Shown here one piece after another: positions 1 through 13,515 of a DNA stretch of 64,000 nt. Within the stretch, counting starts at the first letter, position 1. Each line of letters starts with the position of its first letter. The DNA comes from Anoplolepis gracilipes. Its lineage: Eukaryota > Arthropoda > Insecta > Hymenoptera > Formicidae. A program made the position numbers and the translations under genes. The notes under the pieces were generated by a model. That model did no database searches and was not told the DNA's origin. It was given only the letters and a program-made list of their open reading frames with translations. Location of the stretch: the NCBI RefSeq assembly GCF_047496725.1, contig NC_132981.1, positions 9,846,501-9,910,500 of the forward strand, read 5' to 3'.

Positions 1-2160
1 TGATCGGAAATTAATCCAAAGATAGATCGCGACCGGCTGAAAATAGCTCAAAGATTTATGTACGTAGTAATAAAGCACGGGACAGTCTCTACTGGTTTAC
101 ACCCGGCGCACGCAGATCGCCAGATAAATGTCGAAGTTGTCGGCAGTTACACGCCGGTTCTCTCGGGGAAAAAGTGATGAATGTGTTTATGCGCAACGAG
201 TCTTGATATTTTTTCAAACGAACGCGCTTGTTTATTAGAGGCGTTGAGCTCTCGTTATGCCACTAAAGCTAAGAATGTCGGAATACTCTTCGTTGATCGA
301 TCTCACGCGGTTTTACCGAATCGCGAAAAGGCGGTGTAATTATTTATGAAATATAAGAAGTTGACAGGTCAACATGCATCGCGATGATCATTTATCGGAA
401 AGATCGATCAAACGAGACTACCAAGATACGCAAGAGTACTACCAAGAGGCAAAAGACTGCATCAGTCAATCGCAAAAGGCTTTTATACTCGTCACCGGCA
501 GCGAGTCGTCGTTTATGGAGAGAAAGCGACGAAAATTAGCGAGAAAAAAATATGTGCATCGCTTCGCGTTTACAGCCATGTATACTTAACGAAAAGGGAA
601 AAAAAAATATAATTATATATCGTAAATTTTTCGTATTCTTATTGAGACTCTTCTTGTTGACTGTGTGACAGAGATCTATAATAATAATAAATTATTGCGT
701 GTCGCATAACGATTTATAAATAATAATTCTACAATGTTTCATTTACCTGGAGATGCACATTTCATCGTGAAACAATCTTTCCGTTGAAAAATTCCACTGT
801 AATTATAACGTCTTCTTGTTTTACGATACAAAAATAACTTTGAACATCGTGCAACCATCACGATAGTTTAACTTCCGACACGTAACATATCTTTTACAAC
901 GGATAAATCCATCGCGAACGCAAGAAAATGTATGCGCTAGGGTCGCCCGCTGCCGGAAAAATCGAAGAGGAACGAGAGCAAGAACTCGCAAACTGGCGAG
1001 AGTAAACGAAAAATACGTTAGCGTAAAGCAATAAATGGAACGCTCGTTAATTTTACGAGCGCGCAGCTTCGCAATGATCGTTGACGCTATCAATTCGTGG
1101 GAGTTTATGACGTTGTATTCTTCAGGTGAAGTCAGTTTATGATGGTCGGCCATCTCTCATAAAAATGGAAAGGAAAACAGGGAAATCTTTTATTCTTTTA
1201 TTCTTTTAGTTTGGATTCTTGGTGACAGTTTGCAGTTCGACGTTGCACATTGAATCGAAAAGATGATGGAATAAAATAAAAATCAAATTAAATGATTTAA
1301 ATTTCATGATTTATAGATAAAAAAGAAAGGTGATTTTTACAGCAATATATAACATCTTACTTTTCATTTTTCTCATTTATTTTTTGACAAGCCACTCCAC
1401 GATTCAGTGTAAAGGTATATTTCTATTTTTATCGACTGTATACCCGCAGGTCTTCTGCTACTTCCAATATAAGTATGTTAGAAATATTAATCACTATCTC
1501 ACATGAATACTAGGATAATTGAGAAGATCTAATATAATAAGTGCGGACTTGAAGCTTGAAAATCGCAGCGCGAAATGCAACTATTACACGTTGAACGTAT
1601 ATATGTGCGTAAATTTTTAATATCTGTGTTAAGCCGAAGTAATATTTCTGTTGTATGCCCTCTTCATCTCTTCGGTATTTTTTTTTTTTTTTTTTCTAGA
1701 TTGCGAGGAAACGCGGCTGCAATAGCGCGGTATTAACTTGAAACCCGTCGGGGAGATAAAGTTATTAAGGAGCGTAATGATGCCATGACAGCCCGGTAAT
1801 TAAATAAAAACCTGGTTAATATATTATGCCCGCTCGCGCGCGTTTGCGTGCGCGCTTTGCCTGTCGCGCTTTCAGCCTGCCTTTCTTGTATGGATCAGCT
1901 TGTCGATACCGTCGATACCGTCGTCGACGATGATGCTTTCGATTCCCACGATTTAATAGGAACGCGTTCTATCACGCGCGGCCTGTTTTATCCGCCATTT
2001 GCTGCCGATGTTGTACCGCTTTTCAATAGAATAGCTTATAGACAGTAGAGCAAATTACGATCCTCTCGCTATAAATTCACACACGTCGCATCTACGATAT
2101 ATATATCGCATTTATAAACATGCATATTTATATATAGCCTATTAAATGTAAGCATATATG
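1..2160. other. Gene-free stretch, AT-rich with CpG-rich patches
   Basis: No coding gene is recognised here. Small open frames near 374-589 (plus) and 821-1153 (minus) show no domain, signal peptide or biased composition, and I treat them as chance. The stretch holds a poly-T run near 1678-1695 and a short alternating CG-rich patch around 1830-1858. I see no repeat shared with the rest of the window. Confidence 0.6.
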
Positions 2161-2823
2161 TACAGCCACTGACAAAATTATTAGGCACCCTTAAATTTTC
2201 CATGTTTCTTATTTTGTTAACAGTAATATAAATACTAAAAAGATTAAAAAATTTTTAAAAACTGTCGATAACATTTTAAAGCTGAAATTTCAAGCTTTAA
2301 AATGTTTTTTTTTTAATTTTTCGTCTGTCATAATTTTTCGCCGAGTATCGACAACATGTCTGAAAAACACAGATTTAGTTTCAAAATTATGTATCTCGGC
2401 CAAAAAAAAAATTTAGGAAAGTTTAAAAAAAGCATTTTGTAGGCAAAATGTTGTTGTAAAAATTTTTTAATGTACTGATAACACATTAAAGTTGTTGTCG
2501 GTAATTAAAAAAATTTTTGTATTTTTCTTGTTCGGTGCTTTAAAAAAGAACATTGTTTCGTTTCTTAAAATTTTATTGTATTTTTGACACTTTGCAACTC
2601 GGTAACAAAATTTCTCTCGAAAAATTTAAGTCAAGTTCCATAAACTACAACATTTTGCCTAGAAAATGCTTTTTTTTTTTAAACTTTCCTACAATTTTCT
2701 TTTTTTTTTTTTGCTATCAATAGTTTTTAAAAATTTTCTATTCTTTTTAGTAATCATATACTGTTAACAAAATAAGAAATGCGGAAAATTTAAGTGTGCC
2801 TAATAATTTTGTCAATGGCTGTA
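2161..2823. mobile_element. Tc1/mariner-type non-autonomous foldback element (MITE)
   Basis: Both ends carry the same sequence in opposite orientation. The left end starts TA then CAGCCACTGACAAAATTATT (2163 on). The right end is its reverse complement, ending at 2821 and followed by TA. The match continues through a TTTTCC block and a TTATTTTGTTAACAG-like block, so the terminal repeat is about 65 bp. Parts of the interior are also mirrored: AGCATTTTGTAGGCAAAATG near 2432 pairs with a matching segment near 2650-2670. A TA duplication and a CAGNNACTGACAAAATTATTAGGCAC-like end are typical of the Tc1/mariner superfamily in insects. There is no transposase frame, so the 659-bp element is non-autonomous. 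The boundaries are clear; the superfamily rests on TSD and end sequence. Confidence 0.85.
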
Positions 2824-4404
2824 TATATACCAATTGTAAAAATGCGATATAATCGATAATTCTTGGTTTAGAAAAGCAAATTTATTTGCATTCACAATTT
2901 CTCTTTAATACCTAGCAACGCGATGCGACTATCCTCTTAATTTACATTCGCGAATTATAATCGTTCGCGGAAGCGGCAGTTGTACGTATATAAGCGCGTC
3001 TTAATTGCCGCAAGTTGCTTCTTCAACGTATTTTCTCGCGTGAAATCCGTCAATCCGAAAGAATACGTCACGGATGCGTGCGTGTATCCGCGTTGACATG
3101 CCGCAAGTGTAATTACGGTAAACCTCCCGGTCCGCTTATCTTTTCTCTCCGCATCGCGGGCACGTAATTCGCAACAATTGCGATCGATTTTACTACCCGC
3201 GGCGGTGAGTCCGACCAAGCTGGCTGCAATCCTGCGTAAGCTGTACAAAAAACCACCTGCACAAATGGCACTTACGCGAATCGAGGTATTATTCGTTAAT
3301 ACACTTGAGCGAGCGAACAAACAGCGAACGCGAAATCAATTCATTTTATGAAAAAGTTTTTACAGCTGTACACTATCTAATGAAAGAACTAAACGGGTCG
3401 AATACCCTCTAACCAGCGTTCTACTGTACTTCACTTACATACACACATTCACGTTTGTACATACATACATACTTTCTCAATTCTGACAGCAATTTTATTT
3501 GCGCTGTTCATTTATTACATTTCTTCTTTCGATGCAATCTAGCTTTTTATATGCAAAATTACATATACGATCGTTCTAAAATTTAGAACCGAGCTATATA
3601 AATACATATCTCGAACAAGAGAGAAAGAGAGAGAAAGCATGTTTGCATTCGAGCTCATTTAAAATACTATAAAGCCATTTATAGTACCATAAAGATTTTT
3701 ATAGATACGTTTATTTAAAATCATGACATATGTATGACTAAATAATATCGTCACGATTTAACGATTGCAATTATTAGAAAATCATCATATATACGTAATC
3801 TATCGAGTGATGATTATGACATTATGATGGAATAACTTTGTGTATGGGATGAAAAAATAATATTGCGAAGTCGAGAGATATATAATCTATTAAGATAATT
3901 GGCAATCTGTACATGTCTCATACTTTGCTTGTAAATTTATTCTATTTTCAACATATTTTATTCAATTAATATTATTAGATACAAAGACTTCTTTTCTCAA
4001 AAGATAGACAATCTATCTTGGTTACGAGTATAGATAGTTAAGAATGATTAATTACAACATATAATAAGATCCACTGAGAAAATCCTAAACGTAACATACG
4101 CACGATTACGCGTGCACAAAAGCGTAAATCCTAAACCACATGTTCCCATTTTATCACGCTGCAATCTCCGCAGCATACACGGCGGTGCTTATTACTATTA
4201 CGCGTTATGACAAAGCAGTATTCTGCCTGTCGACGGCGTAATTGAATAGGTTAATTGTCGGGGCACGTTGACGCTCGTGCGAGAGTTTCTGAGAACGGGA
4301 GCAAGAATAGAGGAGGGAGCGATAGCTGCCGGACAAAAGGGAACCAGAGAAGCGAAAGAGGAAGAAAGGAAGACGGGAGTAATCGCGAAACGATAGAGCA
4401 AACA

Positions 4405-4405
<1 letters not shown>
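2824..4405. other. Gene-free stretch
   Basis: AT-rich non-coding DNA with a CpG-richer patch at about 2990-3320. A 121-codon minus-strand frame (2955-3320) occupies that patch. It has no recognisable domain and I do not call it a gene. Confidence 0.55.

Positions 4406-4437
<32 letters not shown>
4406..4437. repeat. Poly-A tract, 32 A
   Basis: An uninterrupted run of about 32 A follows a purine-rich segment. It could be the tail of an old retroposed sequence, but I see no target-site duplication, so it is called a simple repeat. Confidence 0.9.
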
Positions 4438-4439
<2 letters not shown>

Positions 4440-4518
4440 ATTGAGGAGAATGTGGTTGTCTGAGATGCAATAGTCTCACCGAAGCTCTCGGTGATCATGC
4501 AGAGTAAACAATTTTCAG

Positions 4519-4521
<3 letters not shown>

Positions 4522-4583
<62 letters not shown>
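4522..4583. repeat. (TC)n microsatellite, about 29 units
   Basis: Continuous TC dinucleotides ending in TTCTG. It lies about 85 bp after the (A)32 tract. It creates false frames rich in RERE (minus strand). Confidence 0.95.
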
Positions 4584-4584
<1 letters not shown>

Positions 4585-4599
4585 GTTTTTTCTTTTCGC

Positions 4600-5784
4600 A
4601 ATCTGAAGAATAAGATCAGTTCTCGCTAACTGCGCGCAAACTGTTGTCGACCTTGCTATTGGAAATTTAACGACGATTGAAGGCGCAGGTAGATGAAAGT
4701 GCTCCGTAATATTCGTTTTGCAGCTGCCAACTTCGAAATTCAATTTACGATCGCAGCAATATTACCTCTCAACTGTAGGGTAACTTTATTAAAACTTTCG
4801 CATGCTAAATTGATAGTATTGCACGTGATATTTCAGAAACAGAATAACAAAAAGTCGAACTGACACATTAGAGGCGTTCAAACTTCAAACCGTACTTGAA
4901 CCGATCCGAATCGATTGACAGAATAAAAAAGGAAAGAAGGAAAAATAGGAGAAAAGAAATTGCGAGCTTTCTCACATATTCTATTTCGCGAAATACGAGA
5001 TGTAACTATCATCACATCTATTATTATAGAAACAGAATATATAAAAAAATATATATATTCATATGCAAAAAATATCTCTCTCTATTTTCATGAGAATGGC
5101 CCATATCTTCTTCACCCCATTTACTCTTTCCATTTCGATGGTTCGAACGGTATAAATCTTCCTCTTCTTCCCAAGCGATCACGAGGGAAACAAGCGTGAG
5201 ACATCGAGTGTAACATATGTATTACACTCTATCACCGCATCCTGCCATTTGTGAGAGAAATCGACACGAGTGACACTTTAGATATCGCGCATCTTGCAGA
5301 TTTCGTGACCTTGGCTTGTCATTTATAAGGTCGTTAACGACCGCGTGGTGATCATTACGGTTTTACGACGTATCGCTGACGAAGCTAGCATACGTGTCAG
5401 CTCGATTGCTTGTTATTGGCAACATACGTTAATCATGTCCTCGATCATAAAAATTTTGGCTATATATTCGAGACTCTGATCGACGCGACAAACTTTCTCT
5501 CGATGGTTCACACGTAATATAATGACATCTCGTATGAAAATAGTCGGGGAACGAAATTGCATCGTATTTAATCGCGTGATTATCATATATTTAAAAAATA
5601 ATTATTTCACGCGTAAACATATATATCAGTTTATATTATGTAGTCTTTTCTTCGTGCAGAGTAATTTTTTATACATTAAGTGTTTACAAGTTAACGGCAG
5701 ACATAAGATTTCTTCATCAGTAGATGATGCGATCTTCTTACAAACTTGTGAAATAATAAAACATTCAAACAGGAAGACTCAGGC

Positions 5785-5818
<34 letters not shown>

Positions 5819-6696
5819 ATTGAGTTATCCAATGCATTTTAATTAGCCGACTGCTAATTTAACAGCATCGTATAATCTAGGAAGCATGAAATGGAGGAGA
5901 AAAAACGAGAAACATAAAAGAGCGTACTTTTACAAGTATATTAAAGAGTCGCTGGTTAAAAGCAGAGCATCGCTTATTTAAAAATACATGGTAATTAATT
6001 AATGCGCCAAAGTACCTCGTATTTTTTAGCAACACATTACTTGGTTAAAATACATTAAAGCGCCGTATAAACCGGACTCCCGTGCGCCTACTATGGAAAA
6101 AAAAAAAAAAAAGAAGTCTGTATAGAAAGAGTATAGAATGTGGTGCACTGTATAACACACGAGCACACGCTCCGAGGAAAATGGATGAGAAAATAGATGA
6201 GAGCGATCGAGAGAGGTAGCTGGGCTCTTTACAAGAGAGAGGCCACTCTTATTGTGGTCGGTGCACAATGCCCTTATGATGTAGGGACGACCATGGGGTG
6301 CGCATGGTTGTGTGCAAAAACGTTGTCCAGGAACGATTTATCGCGGTCGAGACGAGTTGCTCTCGTCTCGCGAATCACGAGGGGGGGACGAAATTAAATC
6401 GCGTGGGCAGATCATTCTCGTAAGTCGCATAAAGGTAAGATGGACGTCCGTGTCGGACGTGGGCACGCCTCGCGATGGACGAACGATACGAGATTATCCA
6501 ACATGGTAAAAACGTGCGGAAGAAACGCATTTATGGTCATAACGACTTCGCGATATAGCGTCGTGTACGAGCAGATAAAGCGAATTTGTCTAACGTAAAT
6601 CTGTTTTCAAAAGAGAGAACGACCGAATACGTTTTCTCCAGAAAAGAAAAGAGTTTCAACTATCGGTCCACGCATTTCAATGAAATATTGTCGAGT
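4600..6696. other. Gene-free stretch with a short (TC)n at 5786-5815
   Basis: Non-coding DNA. A 15-unit TC tract lies at 5786-5815 and a short A tract near 6097-6111. The region around 6200-6500 is CpG-rich and has overlapping open frames on both strands, with no family signature. Confidence 0.55.
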
Positions 6697-7228
6697 TTAA
6701 GGGGATCCAAAAGCTGTTTTATATTATCGACTAAAATTTAACCCAACATGATAATATATTTGCTTAATATAAAAGTATTGCAATTTATACACACAAAATA
6801 AGATTGGTTTCTGCTAAAAATTGCATGAAGGAATATTTGTGAACTTTTAGAAATGACGTCTGACATGAGTTTGTGTTTCAATCTCGCACCCTCACAGATG
6901 CACGAGAGTAATTTTTTACAGACTTTGAAAATCTTTTTTACTAAGCTTCTAAAAGTCATTTTCAAAAGTTTACTAATATTCTGTTATGTTATTCCAAAAA
7001 CGGACGCTATATTTCTTATACGGCACGAACATACCGTAGAACTTTTTATATTAAATAAATATTGTTGCGACGTAACTGTCATCTTTTAATTTTTTATCAT
7101 TTTTATATGAAATTATTAGCCCCCGCGTGTTTTTTTTATAAGTACTTTAATTGTGGAGAAGGCTTTCTCAATCCTTGTAGCCAAAAAAGGGATTTTCAAA
7201 ATCTGTAATTCATGTTCTCTCCCCTTAA
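6697..7228 (+). mobile_element. TTAA-flanked non-autonomous element, copy A
   Basis: The element runs from TTAA (6697-6700) plus GGGGATCCAAAAGC to CCCC plus TTAA (7225-7228), giving a 524-bp core. Its interior matches the copy at 44996-45495 in reverse complement over most of its length, including the segments at 6738-7080 and the block around GCCCCCGCGTG. The left end keeps the full inverted terminus; the right end is diverged after GGGG. No transposase frame is present. TTAA targets are typical of piggyBac elements, but piggyBac ends normally begin CCC, so the family is not settled. The two frames in its centre (plus and minus) are not proteins I recognise. Confidence 0.8.
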
Positions 7229-10189
7229 ACAGTATATTTTAAGTGTATGCGTAGAAAAAGAGAGAGAATATCTTTGAGATTTTTAAACATAATTTTTTCC
7301 TCTCATAAAAAATAAAGAATAATTCTTTACATATTGCTGTGCTTCCTTGGCGACTCTCTCGACTCAAGTGATTCGAAGAGCTCCTTTATCTTCGCATACT
7401 CTTGCATTTACATCTGTAAATAGCAAGTCGACAGATATTTTTCAGCCTCCGTCGTGTCGGGAATTGAATTTTACGCTATTGCGCGTTTCGTAAAACTCAG
7501 ACGCGTTAATAAACGCGACCTCGGAATATCTCGTGTCTCTTTGAAGTAACTTAATTAAATTGCAGACGCGAAGGTGTTGCTTGCGGCAATCATCGGCGTT
7601 GGTCCACGTTACACGGCGTTCGTATATGTACATAAAGAATTCGAGGCTAAGTCGAGACTCGCGTGCGCGGGCGTCGTCGGCGAGTTACGTGCGATAACTC
7701 AATAGCACGTCCGTGTCCGAGAGAATCACTTGGAGCGATTCGGGCAATATCGATTCACGCGCCGCACGCGCGATAATCGATAATCATTGTCTTCGTTCCG
7801 CGAACACGACGGCTTCTCTTATATCTCTCTCTATCGCTTCCGGTTCAACTTCTCTTCGAGGAACATCTCAGAGATGTTAACTAAGCACGTTACAAGTTGA
7901 CGCGTCGAGTGGTTCTGGTATAACTTGAAATGAAAGACGTACATTTCTCATGGAAGAGATTTGCCTTTATTTAAATAGTCTTTGCAAGAGGAATAAAAAA
8001 AAAAATCTTACGCGCAATCTCTATTCTAACAAAATGCATTTTTAAATTATTTCAGAAAAATTAGTAAAAAGATTGCAAATTTTTTGTAAAATAATCGAAA
8101 TAGAATAGAATGTGTATATTTAATATTTGTCTTTTCGAACTCTTGAAAAAAGAGAAATAAAAAAAAGACGAGGAAAATTTTATGCACTTCTCTTTCAGAA
8201 TATCCCGAGAAACTAATGGACAAACAGAATGAAAAATTCATTGAAAAAAATAGCTGCGAGCTATTGGATGATATCGATTCTGTCACACGACAATGAATAA
8301 TCAATGTTCCAAGAACAGCGGCTCTTTTCGGCTTCACACGTTTCGGGTTCGAGTTCCTTTCGGAGAACGTTCGTGACGTGTTAACGAAGCCTTTTTCGCG
8401 AGACACATTATAACCATCTGAGACCGCACCTGAACAAAAAATTTTATATGGCCGATACCATCAGAAAAGTTAACGCAACGTGATTAAAGCGCAATTAGGT
8501 GCTTTTGTACGCGATGACGTAGGTGGATACCGAAGGCCGCGAAAGCCACGTTTAACGCATGGCAAATCCGATATCCTAGTCAATTCTAGAGGATAGAAAG
8601 GTATGATCGTAATCACGAGGTGTGCCAAACAAAGGATCATCGACGGCCTGCTCGCCTGCCTGCCTGCCTAAGAGAGAGACGGCTTGCGCCATTATTGCGT
8701 TACAAACATTTTTCTAACCCGCAGGTCGCCCCCGGTGTTCGTTACTTTCGTTAAGTCGTTGATGCTCGTGACACCGGCGAAACCCATCGAAAATGCTTGG
8801 CGAAATTAAATTACAGAGTATAATAATCACATACACCGCTCTTCACGTTTTCCTAATTTTCGTCTTTAACGTTCGCTTTTTTTCCAAGTTTCTAAGCAAA
8901 CAAAGGATGAAAAGAACGTCAAGGGAAAAAATTTAAATTGGCGTATAAAATAATTTATATATACGTCATATCATACATTAAATATATTTTTAAAAATTTC
9001 TCGCAATTTTAGAATTATATAATTATGTTACATATATAAAACGTTTTTTTAAAAACAATATCACATATCATGAAATCGATATCGATTAAATTTGCATCCT
9101 TGTCGCGCGAAAATAACATGTCTCAAAAAATAAACCTGATGACGGATATTAACGGATGAATGATGTCGAACCGTTATTGCACAATATTGCTCATCGCGAC
9201 AATGCAGATCGAAGAAGAAAGGAGACTCTTCTTTGGTTCCTAGTGTACCATTCATCTTCAACGAGCCACGAGCGCTGCAACAAATTTATCGACGCGATTT
9301 CCTACTGCGCCACCCATGGCGATTATAAATCCACCCACTGAAAGAAAACGCCTGCCTTCGAGGTTGTACGTTCTCGAACGTAGGACATTGATGGTCAATA
9401 TGTTTAAGCGCAATAACATTTAGGAGAAAAATTTCGCGAAATAAAACAAATTAAAAATTCATGTCTTCCTTTAATATTTACACATGTATAACGATTCCTT
9501 TCATGTTTATAGTTATTTACACAACAGTTAAATTTCCTTATCTAAAAGGAAAATTAAATAACGATTAAGGTTTTTATGCTGAAGACAAATACAGAGAAAT
9601 GTCGTTTTAAATTACATTATGGAAATCTTTATACGACTAGCTGAGGTGTGAAAGATTCCATGGCGCGCCAGAGTTAATTAAGATAGCAACGAGGCAAATT
9701 TCGCGTTCTCCTCTGTCGCTCTCTCCAAAAATAAAACATAAATTACCCTCAGGCAGAAACCTGACCAAGAATCTTCTCGATACATTCGTTTATTCCGCTT
9801 TATTTGATCCTGGGAAAAGAAAGAGAGAAGAAACTGCGGACAGGGAAATTCAACGTCGTCGTCGCAATGCACGAGATTCGAATCGAGAAAGCGGTTACGA
9901 GAAACGCAAAGACGCGGGCATCACGTACCAGGTGAGGAATCAAAACGAAGCCGGCGCGAACGATCACGCGATAAAGAGTAAGAAAGGGGGGGGGGACACC
10001 CCGACGAGAGGAATACCTTTCCCCCCGGTGTGCGACGCACATAAGAGAGACGCGGGGAAGCAAGGAGGCTACGCGCGCGAGTTGGCGCGTGCCATAAGCG
10101 TCGCCCACGCGCGACACGCGCGAAAAGATTTTCTACCTTCGATTCGAGATGTATGTTTCTCTCTTTCTATTCAAAAAAATGTTTAATTA
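7229..10189. other. Gene-free stretch
   Basis: Mixed AT-rich and CpG-rich DNA with no gene recognised. It holds a short GCCT tetranucleotide run near 8653-8670 and a G8 run near 9987-9994 in a locally GC-rich patch (9900-10120). A GGTTCGAG sequence near 8347 resembles a tRNA B box, but no A box or cloverleaf surrounds it. Confidence 0.55.
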
Positions 10190-11160
10190 CACTATTGCAA
10201 AAGTAGAAGCAAGTCAGAATTACTTTTCACAGCATTTAAATGCTTCAATATTAATTTTAAATTAATTTTAGATTAATTTTCCTGCGTAAGATACTTTTTT
10301 TTACTATCTTAATTAATATCTACAATACACTATTACACAGGTAGAGTTACACCATCATAAAACTAGAAAGTCCAAACTACTTTTCACATTAATGCTTCAA
10401 TATTAATTTAAATTATTTTTAAATTAATTTTTCCGGCATAAGATTTTTTTAGCACCTTAATTAATCTATTATGCGTGCCATCAATCAATATTATATTATA
10501 TGTATAGCAAAAAGGATGAAAACTAGAACAAAATTATTTTTCACAGTATTTAAATGCTTCAATATTAACTTTAAATTAATTTTACATTAATTTTAAATTA
10601 ATTTTGCATAAGATACTTTTTTTTACTATCTGAATTAATCTACAATACACTATTACAGGTAAAGTTACACTATATCATTAGAAAGTCCAAACTACTTTTC
10701 ACATTAATGCTTCGATATTAATTTTAAATTAATTTTAAATTAATTTTTCCGGCATAAGATTTTTTTAGCACCTTAATTAATCTATGATGCGTGCCATCAA
10801 TCAATATTATATTATATGTATAGCAAAAAGGATCAAAACTAGAACAAAATTATTTTTCACAGTATTTAAATGCTTCAATATTAATTTTAAATTAATTTTA
10901 CATTAATTTTAAATTAATTTTCCTGCGTAAGATACTTTTTTTTACTATCTTAATTAATCTACAATATACTATTACAGGTAAAGTTACACTATATCATTAG
11001 AAAGTCCAAACTACTTTTCACATTAATGCTTCGATATTAATTTAAATTATTTTTAAATTAATTTTTCCGGCATAAGATTTTTTTAGTACCTTAATTAATC
11101 TATTATGCGTGCCATCAATCAATATTATATCAATATTATATAGGAAAAATGATCAAAATT
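10190..11160 (+). repeat. Satellite-like tandem array: ~158-bp monomers in ~315-bp dimers
   Basis: The anchor TTTTCAC recurs at 10224, 10381, 10538, 10696, 10854 and 11015. The spacings are 157, 157, 158, 158 and 161 bp. The monomers alternate. Type A reads CACAG(C/T)ATTTAAATGCTTC, and its later part carries TACTTTTTTTTACTATCT. Type B reads CACATTAATGCTTC, followed by CCGGCATAAGATTTTTTTAG and GCGTGCCATCAATC. Neighbouring A and B differ clearly, while A-A and B-B copies are nearly identical. This is the pattern of a dimeric higher-order repeat with three dimer copies. All monomers share TTAAATTAATTTT palindromic cores. No open frame is involved. Confidence 0.9.
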
Positions 11161-12404
11161 ACATCTTCTGAAAAACGAGCGCAGCTCCTGTGACTTGCAA
11201 CATTCAACTTAACGGTCCAACAACTGCATCCACCTTGCATAAGTTTATACGCGTGCCGAAACATAGAAACGAGAATTCTCCGCAGTTCAGATCGACATAC
11301 GGTGATCGCATTTAATCACGAATCAATTCTAGATAGGCAATACACGTTTACGGCGCGTGCCGAACCTTTTCGGCCCACGCACATAAGCTACGGAATTTTT
11401 CACCTTCAATTTCAGAATCGAAATCGGTGTAATATGTTTGATCGTATATTTTCTCGCGATAGTTTCGTGCCGATTCGATAAGCGTATTATACATATAGTT
11501 GGCTTCTATTATAACACCGCAATTCGTAATCAAAGCAATTCCGTACGATATTTCTTTTCTAATTTTATATGCAAATACTCTACTGTATATTGTTTTTTTT
11601 TCTACGCACGTTAAAAATATAAATTATGATCCTTTTCGATTTGTTCGATTAGAAAGATATGCTTTTAATTGAGCAAAGTGGTCGACGAGATATTCGTTTC
11701 TTTGCAGCGTAATGTCGCTGATATGTAAATAAGGGGCCGTCAGTGCGGGAATTATATTAAATAAGATTGGTTTAAAAGGTATATCGCGATCGCGGATGAA
11801 CATACTTAAGAGTTGCAAAATAAACGTAATGATATCGGATCCGCTTAAGGAACCCGTTCTCGAAGGTAAATAATTGTCGCCATTTTCTCGCGCGTACTTA
11901 CGGATTAATACTACAAAAGGTTGCGCCTATCGTCGATAAATACAATAAAGAAAATTATAACAAAAACCTATAAAAGCAAGATATAATATTATATTAATTA
12001 TTATTGATCTTGTTAAGATCGTATATCGATGCATTAATAAGTCTCTATTATTTATTGTAAATATTATTAGGATCAATATTATAATTAACAATTATATAAT
12101 GTACCAAGAAAATTCATTAAGATCTACAAGAAGCAAGCAATTTTAAAAGATAGACTCGTCTAAAGAACGAATAGATAGCGATATCTTATGTCTGCGTTAA
12201 TAACGCGCAATTGCTCGTAAGAAAAATGCAAATGGTCGTCCGATAAATCGCTTCCCTCAACTAATATCGCATCTCGACTGTTCGAGACTACTCGTCTATC
12301 TCATTCGGAGGATTCGTAAACGATGACCATCCTCGATGACCATCACGGTCGCTGCTGATGCGCGCGTAACGAGAGGCTCGTATGTACATCGAGTATGTAC
12401 AATG

Positions 12405-12457
<53 letters not shown>

Positions 12458-13515
12458 TCGGTGGAAATATTACGAGCTTCCTCGAGACGCGGAGCGAGAA
12501 TAAATATGTGATTTACCGCGCTGTGTTGCGATTTACGGCACTTGTCCGTCGGTATAGTCCACGTGTTGTTAGCCGCTCCCTTCGTCGACTACGAGAAGAA
12601 AACAGGAGTAGCGCAGTCGTTTGCTTTACTTTCTTAACTTTCATTTCCTAAGTTGCAGGAAATATCGCAAGAAAATAGTCGTTGCAAACGAAGAAAGCCG
12701 TACGTGATTGTGCGAATGGAGAGATAATTACAGTTCGTTCTACTGGAGAATATATACGAGCAAAGGATCCGAAGTCGTGATTAAACTAACTGCAGCTTAT
12801 ATTTAAATGATGCGAAGATTTTAAACAAATGCTTTTTCTCTCTCTACGTTAACCTTTCACCTTTACGAGATTAAGGAAAATGAATTTACAATTATATTCT
12901 ACTAAAAGAGAAAGTATATGAATTATATCATAAAATCTTGCGATAACCGTAAATGCAAAGGTTACGTATAAAACAAATTTGTGCTGATATTGTTGCACGG
13001 TTCTATATTTAATTTCTGAAAATAACTAAAAGTAGCTAAAACGTGACGATATGCTTCTTACATATTTGTAGAAAAGAAACCAAGCCCTGCAAGTCTACGT
13101 GATGTTTTGGGGTTTTGTAAATCGCAACCGTTCGTGCTTTCTTCCTTCTCAACAGACATTTCTCTCTCTGTCTCTCTGATGTAAAACCTCGTGAATATTT
13201 CACAAGGTGTGTTTTACCGGCAAGGCTTCGCGCTCACGTATAGTTGTATTTTCAAGAAGACGATGTGTTTTTTTCCCGTCATAAATTTCTACCGTGTCCT
13301 GAGCGTCTTTAAAATTTCGTGAGCACGTGAGTATATCTTAATATTGTCAAATGAAATAACTTTTTATATCGACTACGTAAAAATGTAAGTAAATTAGAAA
13401 AGAAATAATAACTCAAATAAAAAAAAAAAAAAAAATAAAAGAATATAGAAACAGAGAATCGAATGGGATGTACAAGGCTCAAGGATTAATTCATAAAATG
13501 CAGTAAATATATGTA
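11161..13515. other. Gene-free stretch with (TC)n at 12406-12459
   Basis: Non-coding DNA. The (TC)n tract at 12406-12459 has two small interruptions. An A-run interrupted by one T lies near 13421-13439. Open frames at 11348-11533 and 11624-11818 (minus) have no recognisable features. Confidence 0.55.

Noticed and set aside
8340..8360. GGTTCGAG resembling a tRNA B box
   Set aside because: No A box at the right distance and no acceptor stem pairing.
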